DNA of 22,878 nt from DASUZB01 sp036377075 (GTDB lineage Bacteria; Actinomycetota; CALGFH01): the NCBI GenBank assembly GCA_036377075.1, contig DASUZB010000221.1:1-22878 (forward strand). Direction: 5' to 3'. Positions 7,149 through 15,551 of this stretch are shown piece after piece (the stretch's first letter is position 1; every line of letters starts with the position of its first letter). The notes beneath the pieces were generated by a model. That model saw only the letters and a program-made list of their open reading frames with translations, did not search any database and was not told where the DNA came from. The position numbers and the translations under genes were made by a program.

Positions 7149-7927
7149 GCGCCCTCGACATCGACTCTGTCGCCGACGAGCTGCTGGCGGCCTACCGTAG
7201 CGGCAAGACCCTCCCGCCGCTGACCGGCACCTATGCGGACATGACCGTTGACGACGCCTATGCCGTCCAGCGCAGGCAAGCCGACAGGCGCACGAGCGCG
7301 GGCGCCGACATCGTCGGGTTCAAGATCGGGCTCACCTCGGCGGCGATGCAGCAGCAGCTCGGCATCGACCAACCCGACTACGGCCACCTGTTCAGCGACA
7401 TGCTCCACGCAGCCGATTCGCCGATCCCGGCGAACGCATTCCTGCAGCCCCGTGCGGAGCCGGAGGTCGCGCTCGTCCTGGCGCGGGCGCTGCGAGGTCC
7501 AGGACTCAGCGTCGCCGACGTCCTCAGCGCGAGCGCCTACGCCCTGCCCGCCATCGAGATCATCGACAGCCGCATCACCGACTGGCGCATCGGCCTGGAA
7601 GACACCATCGCCGACAACGCCTCCAGCGGCGGCCTAGTTCTCGGCGGCACGCCCACCGCAATCGCCGGCCTGGACCTGTCCCTGCTGGGCTGCGTCCTGC
7701 GCCGCAACGGCCGAATCCAGCACACGGGGGCGGGCGCCGCGGTGATGGGCTCGCCGCTGAACGCCGCCACCTGGCTGGCCAACACGCTCACCGCCCGCGG
7801 CGTGGAGCTCGCCGCGGGCCACGTCATCCTCACCGGCTCCCTCACCGCCGCCGTCGCCGTTCAGGCCGGCGACACCATCACCGCCACGCTCGACCACCTG
7901 GGCACGGTCACCGCCGTGTTCGACTGA
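7145..7927 (+). CDS. mhpD: 2-keto-4-pentenoate hydratase (2-hydroxypenta-2,4-dienoate hydratase)
   Basis: A 260-residue hydratase of the MhpD/DmpE/BphH group, which adds water to 2-hydroxypenta-2,4-dienoate to give 4-hydroxy-2-oxovalerate. The FAH-related fold has metal ligands Glu105 and Glu107 (RAEPEVALVLA) and Glu138 (PAIEIIDSR), with Lys60 in GFKIGLTS. The segment DNASSGGLVLGG (157-168) is typical of true hydratases rather than 4-oxalocrotonate decarboxylases, though the two are close relatives. ATG 7145 has GGGAAGGGAG upstream and overlaps the aldolase-like gene's stop. The dehydrogenase and aldolase follow directly in the same operon, so it supplies their substrate. Confidence 0.93.
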   Translation: MSALDIDSVADELLAAYRSGKTLPPLTGTYADMTVDDAYAVQRRQADRRTSAGADIVGFKIGLTSAAMQQQLGIDQPDYGHLFSDMLHAADSPIPANAFLQPRAEPEVALVLARALRGPGLSVADVLSASAYALPAIEIIDSRITDWRIGLEDTIADNASSGGLVLGGTPTAIAGLDLSLLGCVLRRNGRIQHTGAGAAVMGSPLNAATWLANTLTARGVELAAGHVILTGSLTAAVAVQAGDTITATLDHLGTVTAVFD

Positions 7928-7946
7928 CCAAACGGAAGATCCCGTC

Positions 7947-8882
7947 ATGAGCGAGAAGCTGCGTGCCGCGATCGTCGGCTCCGGGAACATCGGCACCGAC
8001 CTGATGTTCAAACTGCTCCGCCACAGCGACGCGGTCGAGCCGCGCTACATGGTCGGCGTCGACCCGGCCTCGGACGGTCTCGCCCGCGCCGGGAGGCTCG
8101 GCCTGCAGGCCAGCTCCGGCGGCGTCGACTGGCTGCTGGAACAGCGCCCGAGGCCCGACGTCGTCTTCGAAGCGACCAGCGCCCGTGCGCACGCCGCCAA
8201 CGCTCCCCGCTACGCCGCGGCCGGCATCCGCGCGGTCGACCTCACGCCCGCCGCGATCGGCCCGTACGTGTGCCCGGCCGTCAACCTCGAGGTCAACCTC
8301 GACGCCCCGAACCTGAACATGATCACCTGCGGCGGGCAGGCGACGATACCGATCGTCGCCGCCGTCAGCCGCGCCGTGGAGGTCCCTTACGCCGAGATCG
8401 TGGCCAGCATCGCCTCCCGCTCCGCCGGGCCAGGGACCCGCGCCAACATCGACGAGTTCACCCAGGTGACCGCGCGCGCCCTGGAAGCCGTCGGCGGCGC
8501 CGGGCAGGGCAAGGCGATCATCATCCTCAACCCGGTGGAGCCGCCGATGATCATGCGCAACACCGTGTTCTGCGCCATTCCCGCCGACGCCGCCGCACCC
8601 GGCCCCCAGCGCGACGCGATCGAGGCAAACGTGCAGGCCATGGTCGACACCGTGCGCCGCTACGTTCCCGGTTACACGCTGCGCGCCGACCCCCAGTTCG
8701 ACGCTCCCGACGACCGCTGGCGGGGCATGGCGCGCGTCGGGGTCTTCCTCGAAGTCCGCGGGCGCGGCGACTACCTGCCGGACTACTCCGGAAACCTCGA
8801 CATCATCACGGCCGCCGCAGCCCAGGTCGCCGACCTCATGGCCGAGCACCTGGCCGCGCGCCGGGAAGGAGCCAGCGCGTGA
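7947..8882 (+). CDS. mhpF: Acetaldehyde dehydrogenase (acylating)
   Basis: A 311-residue enzyme of the MhpF/DmpF/HsaG family that converts acetaldehyde (or a longer aldehyde) to the acyl-CoA with NAD+ and CoA. The Rossmann loop GSGNIGTDL is at 11-19 and the catalytic Cys128 sits in NMITCGGQATIP. The length matches the family. It is expected to form a channelling complex with the next gene product so the aldehyde is not released. It begins 19 bases after the hydratase with an A-rich GGAAGA site; its stop overlaps the aldolase start as GTGA, the usual coupled arrangement for the pair. Acetyl- versus propanoyl-CoA output depends on the unknown substrate. Confidence 0.95.
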   Translation: MSEKLRAAIVGSGNIGTDLMFKLLRHSDAVEPRYMVGVDPASDGLARAGRLGLQASSGGVDWLLEQRPRPDVVFEATSARAHAANAPRYAAAGIRAVDLTPAAIGPYVCPAVNLEVNLDAPNLNMITCGGQATIPIVAAVSRAVEVPYAEIVASIASRSAGPGTRANIDEFTQVTARALEAVGGAGQGKAIIILNPVEPPMIMRNTVFCAIPADAAAPGPQRDAIEANVQAMVDTVRRYVPGYTLRADPQFDAPDDRWRGMARVGVFLEVRGRGDYLPDYSGNLDIITAAAAQVADLMAEHLAARREGASA

Positions 8883-9961
8883 ACGCGACCTTCCCCGGCT
8901 TGCTCGCCGCGGCGAGCAAGCCGCCGGCTGACGCGGAAGCCGCTCACGTCCGCCTCACCGACTCCACCCTGCGCGACGGCTCGCACGCGGTGGCCCACCA
9001 GTTCACCGAAGGGCAGGTCCGCGCCGTCGTCCACGCCCTGGACCGCAGCAGCGTCGAGGTCATCGAGGTCGCCCACGGCGACGGGCTCGGCGGGTCCAGC
9101 TTCAACTACGGCTTCTCCCGCGTCAGCGAGTTCGACCTCATCGCCGCCGCGGTGGAGGAGGCGGAGAACGCCAAGATCGCCGTCCTGCTCCTGCCCGGGC
9201 TCGGCACCGCCGAGCACCTGCGCCACGCCCGTGAGGTCGGCGCGTCCATCGCCCGCATCGCCACCCACTGCACCGAAGCGGACGTCTCCGTCCAGCATTT
9301 CGGAGCCGCCCGCGAGCTCGGCATGGAAACCGTCGGGTTCCTCATGCTCAGCCACCGTATCGGACCGGCGGAGCTGGCCGAACAGGCACGGATCATGGTC
9401 GACGCCGGCGCGCAGTGCGTCTACGTGGTCGACTCCGCCGGTGCGCTGGTGCTGGCCGACGCGCAGGCGCGCGTCCAGGCACTGCTGCAGGAGATCGGCC
9501 CGCACGCACAGGTCGGGTTCCACGGACACCAGAACCTCTCGCTTGGCGTCGCGAACAGCGTGCTCGCCGTGCAGGCCGGCGCCCGCCAGGTCGACGGCGC
9601 GCTGTGCGCGCTCGGTGCGGGCGCCGGCAACGCACCCACCGAGGTGCTCGCCGCCACCTTCGACCGGCTCGGCATCGTTACCAACCTCGACGTCACGGGC
9701 GTGCTCGCCGCAGCCCAGGACGTGCTGCGGCCGATCGTCCCACGGATGCCGTTCGCTGACCGCTCCGCCATCGTTCAGGGCTACGCCGGCGTGTACAGCA
9801 GCTTCCTCCTCCACGCCGAACGCGCCGCCGAACGCTACGGCGTTGCCGCGCACGAGATCCTCCAACGCGTCGGCGAGGCCGGCTACGTCGGTGGCCAGGA
9901 GGACATGATCATCGACGTCGCCATCCGGCTCGCCCAACAGCGCGATGGCGTGGGGGCATGA
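8879..9961 (+). CDS. mhpE: 4-hydroxy-2-oxovalerate aldolase
   Basis: A 360-residue DmpG/MhpE/HsaF-type aldolase that splits 4-hydroxy-2-oxoacids to pyruvate and an aldehyde passed to the neighbouring dehydrogenase. The HMGL-like TIM barrel begins with DSTLRDGSHA (28-37) containing Arg32 and Asp33, and has Mn ligands His215 and His217 in GFHGHQN. The C-terminal communication domain with YAGVYSSFLLHAERAAERYG is present. An N-terminal stretch of about 20 residues before the barrel is slightly longer than usual. GTG 8879 follows GGAAGGAG and overlaps the dehydrogenase stop. It is the last gene of the pathway; a 131-base gap without any gene or convincing terminator separates it from the ABC operon. 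Confidence 0.95.
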   Translation: MNATFPGLLAAASKPPADAEAAHVRLTDSTLRDGSHAVAHQFTEGQVRAVVHALDRSSVEVIEVAHGDGLGGSSFNYGFSRVSEFDLIAAAVEEAENAKIAVLLLPGLGTAEHLRHAREVGASIARIATHCTEADVSVQHFGAARELGMETVGFLMLSHRIGPAELAEQARIMVDAGAQCVYVVDSAGALVLADAQARVQALLQEIGPHAQVGFHGHQNLSLGVANSVLAVQAGARQVDGALCALGAGAGNAPTEVLAATFDRLGIVTNLDVTGVLAAAQDVLRPIVPRMPFADRSAIVQGYAGVYSSFLLHAERAAERYGVAAHEILQRVGEAGYVGGQEDMIIDVAIRLAQQRDGVGA

Positions 9962-10079
9962 CCGCAGGACGTCGCGGTCGCGGCCGGGCCTGGAGGGCCA
10001 GGAAGGCTACCACGGACTACCTGAACGGGAGCTGACAGGCGAGCCCGCTGACCAGGGGCGCAACTACCTCGCCGCCCGA

Positions 10080-10085
10080 TAGACT
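10080..10085 (+). promoter_or_regulatory. Candidate -10 box for a leaderless ABC transcript
   Basis: TAGACT fits the TANNNT -10 pattern and ends seven bases before the GTG start at 10093. No Shine-Dalgarno site is visible at that start, so transcription could begin at or beside the start codon. The same geometry is seen before the lipoprotein gene at 14583. No good -35 element was recognised. Confidence 0.4.
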
Positions 10086-10092
10086 CAATCGC

Positions 10093-10764
10093 GTGACACC
10101 GTTCGTACGCCTCGAAGGGGTGTCGAAGTCCTACGGCACCGGTCCGAATCAGCTCCGCGTGCTCGACGGGGTGGAGCTCGAGCTGCGGCGCGGCGAGACC
10201 ACCAGCCTGGTGGGCCGCTCGGGTAGCGGGAAGTCCACCCTGATCTCGCTGATCGCCGGGCTCATGCGCCCTGACGCGGGGCACGTCCAGCTCGACGGGC
10301 AGCGGATGGACGAGCTCGACGAGGGCGGCCGCGCGCGGCTCCGCGCCGAGCGGATCGGCGTCGTCCTGCAGTCCGACAACCTGGTGCCGTTCCTGACCGC
10401 GGTCGAGAACGTGGAGCTGGCGATGGGCTTCGCCCCCGGCCGGCGGCCGCTGCGCCGGGCCCGGGAGCTGCTGGGCGAGCTCGGGCTCGGCGACCGCACC
10501 GACCACCTCCCAAGGCGGCTTTCCGGCGGGGAGGCGCAGCGGGTGGCGGTGGCCGTGGCGCTCGCCAACGAGCCGGACCTGCTGCTCGCCGACGAGGTCG
10601 TCGGGCAGCTCGACTCCGCCACCGCCGCGCAGGTCACCGAGCTGGTGTTCAGCGCCGCCCGCGAGCGCGACCTGGCCGTCCTGTACGTGACCCACGACGA
10701 GCAGCTCGCCCGCCAGGCGAAGCACCCGCTGCGGCTCGCGGACCGCCGCGTCGTGCCGGCCTGA
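10093..10764 (+). CDS. ABC transporter ATP-binding protein, MacB/LolD type (first)
   Basis: A 223-residue ATPase for a type VII (MacB/FtsX-like) ABC system. Walker A is GRSGSGKST (41-49), the Q-loop region is VLQSDNLVPFLT, the signature LSGGEAQR, and the H-loop is in YVTHD. Walker B and D-loop read LLLADEVVGQLD, where most LolD-like ATPases have ADEPTGNLD; the catalytic Glu is kept but the Pro-Thr is replaced. Together with the second ATPase it may form an asymmetric heterodimer. GTG 10093 lacks a ribosome site and seems leaderless. The next gene begins two bases after the stop. Confidence 0.92.
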   Translation: MTPFVRLEGVSKSYGTGPNQLRVLDGVELELRRGETTSLVGRSGSGKSTLISLIAGLMRPDAGHVQLDGQRMDELDEGGRARLRAERIGVVLQSDNLVPFLTAVENVELAMGFAPGRRPLRRARELLGELGLGDRTDHLPRRLSGGEAQRVAVAVALANEPDLLLADEVVGQLDSATAAQVTELVFSAARERDLAVLYVTHDEQLARQAKHPLRLADRRVVPA

Positions 10765-10766
10765 CC

Positions 10767-11435
10767 ATGGACGCGTCGATCCAGGTCGATTCGGTGGTGG
10801 TCGAGCACGCCACCCCGAGCGGTCCCGTCCGCGCGCTCGACGGCGTCTCCTTCACCGTCGACGCGGGCGCGAGCGTGGCGGTCACCGGGCCGAGCGGGTG
10901 CGGCAAGTCGACCCTGCTCGGCGTCCTCGGGGGGCTCGCCCTGCCGACCGCGGGGACCGTGCGCGTCGGCGGGGAGGAGATCTCCTCGCTCCCGGAGCGG
11001 CGCCGCTCCGACTTCCGCCGCAGCCACGTCGGGTTCGTCTACCAGGCCGACAACCTGCTCGCGTTCCTCACCGTGGTCGAGAACGTCGAGCTCCAGCTCG
11101 CCCTCGACGGCGGCACCGGCGGCACCGACCGGCCCCTCGACCTGCTCGGCAGGCTCGGCCTCGCGGAGCAGGCGTGGCGGCTTCCCGACCACCTTTCGGG
11201 CGGCCAGCGGCAGCGTGCGGCGGTGGCGCGGGCGGTGGTGCACCGCCCGGAGGTGATCCTCGCCGACGAGCCGACCGGCTCGCTCGACGCCGCCAACGCC
11301 GCCGGCGTCATCGAGCTGCTCCTCGAGGTCCAGCGCGAGATCGGCGCGACCCTGGTGGTGGTCACCCACGACCCGGTCGCGGCGAGCCGGATGGACCGGC
11401 GCATCGGCCTGCGCGACGGGCGCGTCACCCGATGA
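10767..11435 (+). CDS. ABC transporter ATP-binding protein, MacB/LolD type (second)
   Basis: A 222-residue ATPase with a canonical set of motifs: Walker A GPSGCGKST, Q-loop VYQADNLLAFLT, signature LSGGQRQR, Walker B ILADEPTGSLD and H-loop VVTHD. It is clearly a paralogue of the preceding gene but has the standard DEPTG sequence, suggesting that the pair diverged into a regular and an atypical subunit. It starts two bases after the upstream stop and ends in an ATGA overlap with the permease start, so all three are likely translated together at the inner face of the membrane. Confidence 0.93.
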   Translation: MDASIQVDSVVVEHATPSGPVRALDGVSFTVDAGASVAVTGPSGCGKSTLLGVLGGLALPTAGTVRVGGEEISSLPERRRSDFRRSHVGFVYQADNLLAFLTVVENVELQLALDGGTGGTDRPLDLLGRLGLAEQAWRLPDHLSGGQRQRAAVARAVVHRPEVILADEPTGSLDAANAAGVIELLLEVQREIGATLVVVTHDPVAASRMDRRIGLRDGRVTR

Positions 11436-14400
11436 TCGCCAGGTACGTCTGGCGCGACCTGGTCCGCAACCCGCGGCGGAGCCTGGCGACGGTCGCCGGG
11501 ATCACGCTCGGCGTCGGCCTGTTCTCGGCGGTGCTGTTCTTCATCGACGGCTCCTCGGCGTCGATGACCCAGCGCGCCCTCGCGCCGCTGCCCCTGGACA
11601 TGCAGCGGGTGCTGACGGCCCCGCTCGGCCAGCAGGTCCAGCTGACCGAGCGGGTCACCCCGGCCGGGCCGCTGCGGCCCGGCGACACCGTGCGCGTCGA
11701 ACTCGTCCTCGCCAACCACGGCATCCGGCCCGCCAGCGAGGTCGTCGTCCGGGACGAGCCCGCGCCGCCGCTCGCCTACGTCCCCGGCTCGACCACGGTC
11801 GACCGGGCACGCATCCCCGACCCGGGGGGCGACATCCCACTCGCCCAGGGGCCGGCCAAGCTCGGCCTCAACCTGGGCGCGGTGCCGCCGAGGTCGAGCG
11901 TGACGGTGGCCTACGCCGCGACGGTGCGGTCGGCGCTGGACTCGGCCACCGCGCTGGACCTCCACGCGACCTTCTCGAGCCGCGAGGTCGTCACGCCCGT
12001 CCCGGCCAACGCGCCCGGCCCGGCGGGCCTTCCCGAGCTGACCCGCGGGATCGCCGCGCTCCCCGGCGTCGCAAAGGCCGACCAGCTCTCCTTCGTCGAC
12101 CTCGCCCCCGGCACGCTGCGGTCGGGCGCGAAGCGGGCGGCCGGGACGGTGCGCGTCTTCGGCTTCGACGACACCTACCGGCAGCACGACGGCTCGATCC
12201 GGATCGTCAGCGGGTCCTACCAGCCGGGTCACGGCCTGCTCAGCGCGGAGGCGGCCAGGGCGCTGTCGGTCGCGCCCGGCGGCACCGTCCAGGTCCAGGT
12301 CGCCGGCCTCGACCGGCCCCTCTCCGTCCCGATCAGCGGGATCACCGACCTGTCGCGCGCCAAGTCGCTCTTCTACAGCCGCCAGGGCCAGCAGCTCGAG
12401 CAGTTCGTCTACGTCCGCAACGCCGTGGTGGTCGAGCCGCGGCTGTTCGCCAGGACGATCGTGCCCGCCTTCCAGAAGACGACCAGCGGCGGTGACGTCG
12501 TCAAGAGCAGGCCGATCCTCGAGGTCGACGTCGGCGTCGAGCGCGGGCGGCTCGACGCCGACCCGGGGACCGCGCTCGCGCAGACCAAGGCGGTCGCCGC
12601 CGCCGTCACCGGCGTCGCGCCCGGCCAGGATTACCTGATCGACAACGTCTCCAACACCCTGCAGGTGGCGCGTGACGACGCCCGCGTCGCCAAGCGCATG
12701 TTCGTGTTCCTCGGCGTGCCCGGCGCGCTGCTGGCCGCGATCCTCGCGGCCTACGCCGGCGGCGTGCTGGCCAGCGCCCTCCGGCGCGAGCAGGCGATCC
12801 TGCGGATCCGCGGCGCCGACCGACGCCACCTGCTGCGCATGCACGCCCTGCGGACGCTGGCGCTCACCGCCGTCGGCTCGGTCGTCGGCCTGCTCATCGG
12901 GATGGCCTCCGCCGTCGCCGTCCTCTCCGCCGACGCGCTCGCGCGCGCCTCGACCGCCAGCCTGGTCGCCTCGGCGCTGCTCGGCGCGGGCGGCGGCTTC
13001 GCCGCCTGCGGCGCGGCGCTGTACGCCTCGGGCCGCCGCGCCATCAACCGGGAGATCAGCGAGGAGCGGGCGCAGCTCGCCTCGCGCCCGCCCGCCTGGC
13101 GACGCCTCCGCCTCGACGTCGCCGTGCTGCTGGTCCTGGCGGTCGCCGAGGGGTTCGCGCTGCGTACCGGCGCCTTCGAGGGCGTCGCCGGCTCGGTCTA
13201 CAACGGGCGCGCGGTGTCGCTGCGGATGCACCTGGTGATCGTCCCGATCGGCGTCTGGGTCGCCGGCGTCCTGCTGCTGGCGCGCGCGGTCGAACGGGTC
13301 TTCTCCCACCTGCCGATCCTGCCCCGCTTCGGGCGGCCGCTCTGGGGGATCCTCACCCGCAGCGTCCGCCGGCGCTCCTGGGCCGCCGCCGGCGGGGTGG
13401 TCGTGGTCGCGTTGATCTTCGCCCTCGGGACCAGCGTCGCCTCGTTCACCGCGTCGTACAACCAGGCCAAGGCGGCGGACGCGCGCTTCGTCGTCGGCTC
13501 CGACCTGCGGGTGACGCCGAGCCCGACGAGCATGGTCGAGCACCCGCCGCGCTACGCCGGAGCGTTGCGGGTCGGCGGCGTCCAGGAGTCGACCCCGGTG
13601 GTGTTCAGCCTCGACAACGCCGTCCTGCAGAGCAAGTTCAACGAGGACGCGGCCAACCTGGCCGCGGTCGACCCGGCCAGCTTCGCGCGCGTCGCGGCGC
13701 TGGCCGACTCGAACTTCGTCGAGGCGACCGCGGCCGGCGCGATGGAGGCCCTGCGGCGCGAACCCGACGGCGTCTTCCTCACCAGCGACCTCGCCGACTA
13801 CCTCGCGGTCGCGCCCGGCGACCCGGTGAAGGTCCTGTTCGCCCGCGGGACCAAGCAGCAGAAGCTGGCGGACATGAAGGTGATCGGGCTGTTCGAGCGC
13901 CTCCCCGGCTTCCCCGAGGGCGCCGACGTGCTCGCCAACCTCCAGCGGCAGGTGCGCCTCATCCCCTCGACCAACGCGAGCTTCTTCCTGGCGCGCACGG
14001 CCGATCCCGGCCACGCCACGCTGGCACGGGCGGTCTCGGCCGTGCGCGAGGGACCCGGGTCGGTCGACGCGCTGCAGATCGACACGCGCGAGACCGCGCT
14101 CGACAAGGACCAGTCGAGCCTGGCGGCGCTGAACATCCACGGCCTGCTGACGCTCGACTCCGCCTACGCGCTGGCGATGGCGGCGACCGCGGTCACGGTG
14201 TTCGTGTTCGGGCTGCTCCTGCAGCGCAGGAGGGAGTACGTCACGCTGCGCGCCCAGGGCATGCGCACCGGGGAGATCCGCTCCCTCCTGGTCGTGGAGG
14301 CTGGCGGGGTCGCCGCCTTCGGCTGCGTCGCCGGGATGCTCGTCGGCGCCGCCATGGCGTACTTCCTCGTCAACGTGCTGCGGCCGCTGTTCGTGCTGCG

Positions 14401-14536
14401 CCCGGCGGTCGTCCTCCCGCCGGGCGAGGTCGCCACCCTCGCGGCGCTCGTCCTCGGGGTGTCCCTGGTCGCCTCGCTCGCGGCCACCACGCTGGTCAAC
14501 CGCCTGCTACCCACGGAGCTGCTGCGCGATGAATGA
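11432..14536 (+). CDS. FtsX/MacB-type ABC permease with a DUF11-like extracellular insert
   Basis: A 1034-residue permease, a fusion of two FtsX-like halves. Helix 1 is at about 19-38. A large extracellular domain follows to about 420, then helices starting at MFVFLGVPGALLAAILAAY, LALTAVGSVVGLLIGMAS and others; a second outer domain precedes the last three helices near the C-terminus, giving about ten in total. Residues about 65-185 do not look like the usual MacB periplasmic domain: a PGDTVRVELVLANHG strand, an ASEVVVRDEPAPPLAYVPGS strand pair and LGAVPPRSSVTVAYAATV follow the pattern of DUF11/TIGR01451 surface repeats. The start overlaps the ATPase stop. The substrate is unknown; lipoprotein or lipid handling would fit the next gene. 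Confidence 0.9.
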   Translation: MIARYVWRDLVRNPRRSLATVAGITLGVGLFSAVLFFIDGSSASMTQRALAPLPLDMQRVLTAPLGQQVQLTERVTPAGPLRPGDTVRVELVLANHGIRPASEVVVRDEPAPPLAYVPGSTTVDRARIPDPGGDIPLAQGPAKLGLNLGAVPPRSSVTVAYAATVRSALDSATALDLHATFSSREVVTPVPANAPGPAGLPELTRGIAALPGVAKADQLSFVDLAPGTLRSGAKRAAGTVRVFGFDDTYRQHDGSIRIVSGSYQPGHGLLSAEAARALSVAPGGTVQVQVAGLDRPLSVPISGITDLSRAKSLFYSRQGQQLEQFVYVRNAVVVEPRLFARTIVPAFQKTTSGGDVVKSRPILEVDVGVERGRLDADPGTALAQTKAVAAAVTGVAPGQDYLIDNVSNTLQVARDDARVAKRMFVFLGVPGALLAAILAAYAGGVLASALRREQAILRIRGADRRHLLRMHALRTLALTAVGSVVGLLIGMASAVAVLSADALARASTASLVASALLGAGGGFAACGAALYASGRRAINREISEERAQLASRPPAWRRLRLDVAVLLVLAVAEGFALRTGAFEGVAGSVYNGRAVSLRMHLVIVPIGVWVAGVLLLARAVERVFSHLPILPRFGRPLWGILTRSVRRRSWAAAGGVVVVALIFALGTSVASFTASYNQAKAADARFVVGSDLRVTPSPTSMVEHPPRYAGALRVGGVQESTPVVFSLDNAVLQSKFNEDAANLAAVDPASFARVAALADSNFVEATAAGAMEALRREPDGVFLTSDLADYLAVAPGDPVKVLFARGTKQQKLADMKVIGLFERLPGFPEGADVLANLQRQVRLIPSTNASFFLARTADPGHATLARAVSAVREGPGSVDALQIDTRETALDKDQSSLAALNIHGLLTLDSAYALAMAATAVTVFVFGLLLQRRREYVTLRAQGMRTGEIRSLLVVEAGGVAAFGCVAGMLVGAAMAYFLVNVLRPLFVLRPAVVLPPGEVATLAALVLGVSLVASLAATTLVNRLLPTELLRDE

Positions 14537-14569
14537 GCCGTACTCAGCTGGATTTAATGAACGGCGTGC

Positions 14570-14575
14570 TAGCGT
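14570..14575 (+). promoter_or_regulatory. Candidate -10 box before the lipoprotein gene
   Basis: TAGCGT fits TANNNT and ends seven bases before the ATG at 14583, which has no clear Shine-Dalgarno site. This is the same spacing as at 10080-10085 and suggests a separate leaderless transcript starting just after the permease gene. Confidence 0.35.
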
Positions 14576-14582
14576 CCGGCGC

Positions 14583-15533
14583 ATGCCTGGGCAACCACGA
14601 CCGCGCCGCACGGTCGCCGCCGTGGCCGCCGCGCTCTGCCTCGCGGTGGCCGTCGCCGGGTGTGACCGCGGCAAGCCGGCCTCGACGCCGCAAACCACCG
14701 CCGCCGCCCAGGCGACGACCACCTCGCCGCCCTCCCCCACCGAGGCGTCGACCACCACCACGCAGGCGAGGCACCTGGTCAACGCCGACCCCGCGAAGTT
14801 CGACCCGAAGGCCTTCGGCGCGCCGACCGGCGACGCCAACACCTGGTTCCCGCTGGTCCCCGGCTACCAGTCGGTGCGGGACGGCACCCTCTTCCGTGGC
14901 CACCGGGAGCTCCACCACCGGCGCCGCTTCACCGTCACCGACGTCGAGAAGACGATCAACGGGGTGCGGACGGTGCTCACCCTCGACCAGGACATCGACG
15001 CGGGCCAGATCGCCGAGCAGGCGCTCGACTACTTCGCCCAGGACAAGAACGGCAACGTCTGGTACCTCGGCTCGTACACCGAGGCCTACGAGGGCGGCCA
15101 GTTCGTCAACGCCAACGACGCCTGGCTGGCCGGCGTGAACGGCGCCACGGCGGGCGTCGCCATGATGGCCAACCCGAAGCCGGGGCAGCCCTCCTACCTG
15201 CAGGCCACCATCCCCGGCCGCGAGACCCTCCACGCCGAGGTGGCGAAGCTCGGACAGTCCAAGTGCGTCCCGTTCCGGTGCTTCCCCAAGACGCTGGCGA
15301 TCCTGGAGGACGGCACCGAGTTCAAGTACTACGCCCCCGGCGTGGGCGGCATCGCCACCGAGCCCAACTACTCGGGTGGGGAGCAGGAGAAGGAAGCGCT
15401 GATCAACGTCATCCAGCTGACCCCCAAGGGGCTGGCCGAGTTCAGCGCGCAGGCGCTCAAGCTCGACCAGCACGCGAGGTCCACGGCCAGCGGGGTGTTC
15501 GGCCGCTCCGCACCGGCCAAGCGCGCACGCTGA
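14583..15533 (+). CDS. Predicted lipoprotein of unknown function, linked to the ABC operon
   Basis: A 316-residue exported protein. The N-terminus has basic residues, a hydrophobic run and a lipobox AVAGC with the acylated Cys at 27, followed by a Thr/Pro/Ser-rich linker (about 30-60). The mature domain has WFPLVPGYQSVRDGTL, a FTVTDVEKTINGVRTVLTLDQD segment, NVWYLGSYTEAYEGG, two cysteines in KCVPFRCFPK and a YYAPGVGGI segment. I recognise no enzyme family, though similar soluble domains appear in actinobacterial hypothetical lipoproteins. ATG 14583 is chosen over an upstream in-frame ATG at 14529 because the lipobox then falls at a normal distance and a -10 box sits just before it. It may be a substrate or accessory of the transporter. 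Confidence 0.82.
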   Translation: MPGQPRPRRTVAAVAAALCLAVAVAGCDRGKPASTPQTTAAAQATTTSPPSPTEASTTTTQARHLVNADPAKFDPKAFGAPTGDANTWFPLVPGYQSVRDGTLFRGHRELHHRRRFTVTDVEKTINGVRTVLTLDQDIDAGQIAEQALDYFAQDKNGNVWYLGSYTEAYEGGQFVNANDAWLAGVNGATAGVAMMANPKPGQPSYLQATIPGRETLHAEVAKLGQSKCVPFRCFPKTLAILEDGTEFKYYAPGVGGIATEPNYSGGEQEKEALINVIQLTPKGLAEFSAQALKLDQHARSTASGVFGRSAPAKRAR

Positions 15534-15551
15534 GGTAGGGCCCTTCCTAGG

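Noticed and set aside
9989..10002. CCTGG-AGGG-CCAGG inverted repeat after the aldolase gene as a terminator
   Set aside because: The stem is only five bases with no T-run, common by chance in DNA of this GC content.
11039..14140. A very long open minus-strand frame (about 1030 codons) opposite the permease gene
   Set aside because: It is the antisense shadow of a GC-rich coding sequence; its composition is Arg/Asp/Gly-rich with no domain, while the plus strand has clear ABC and FtsX motifs.
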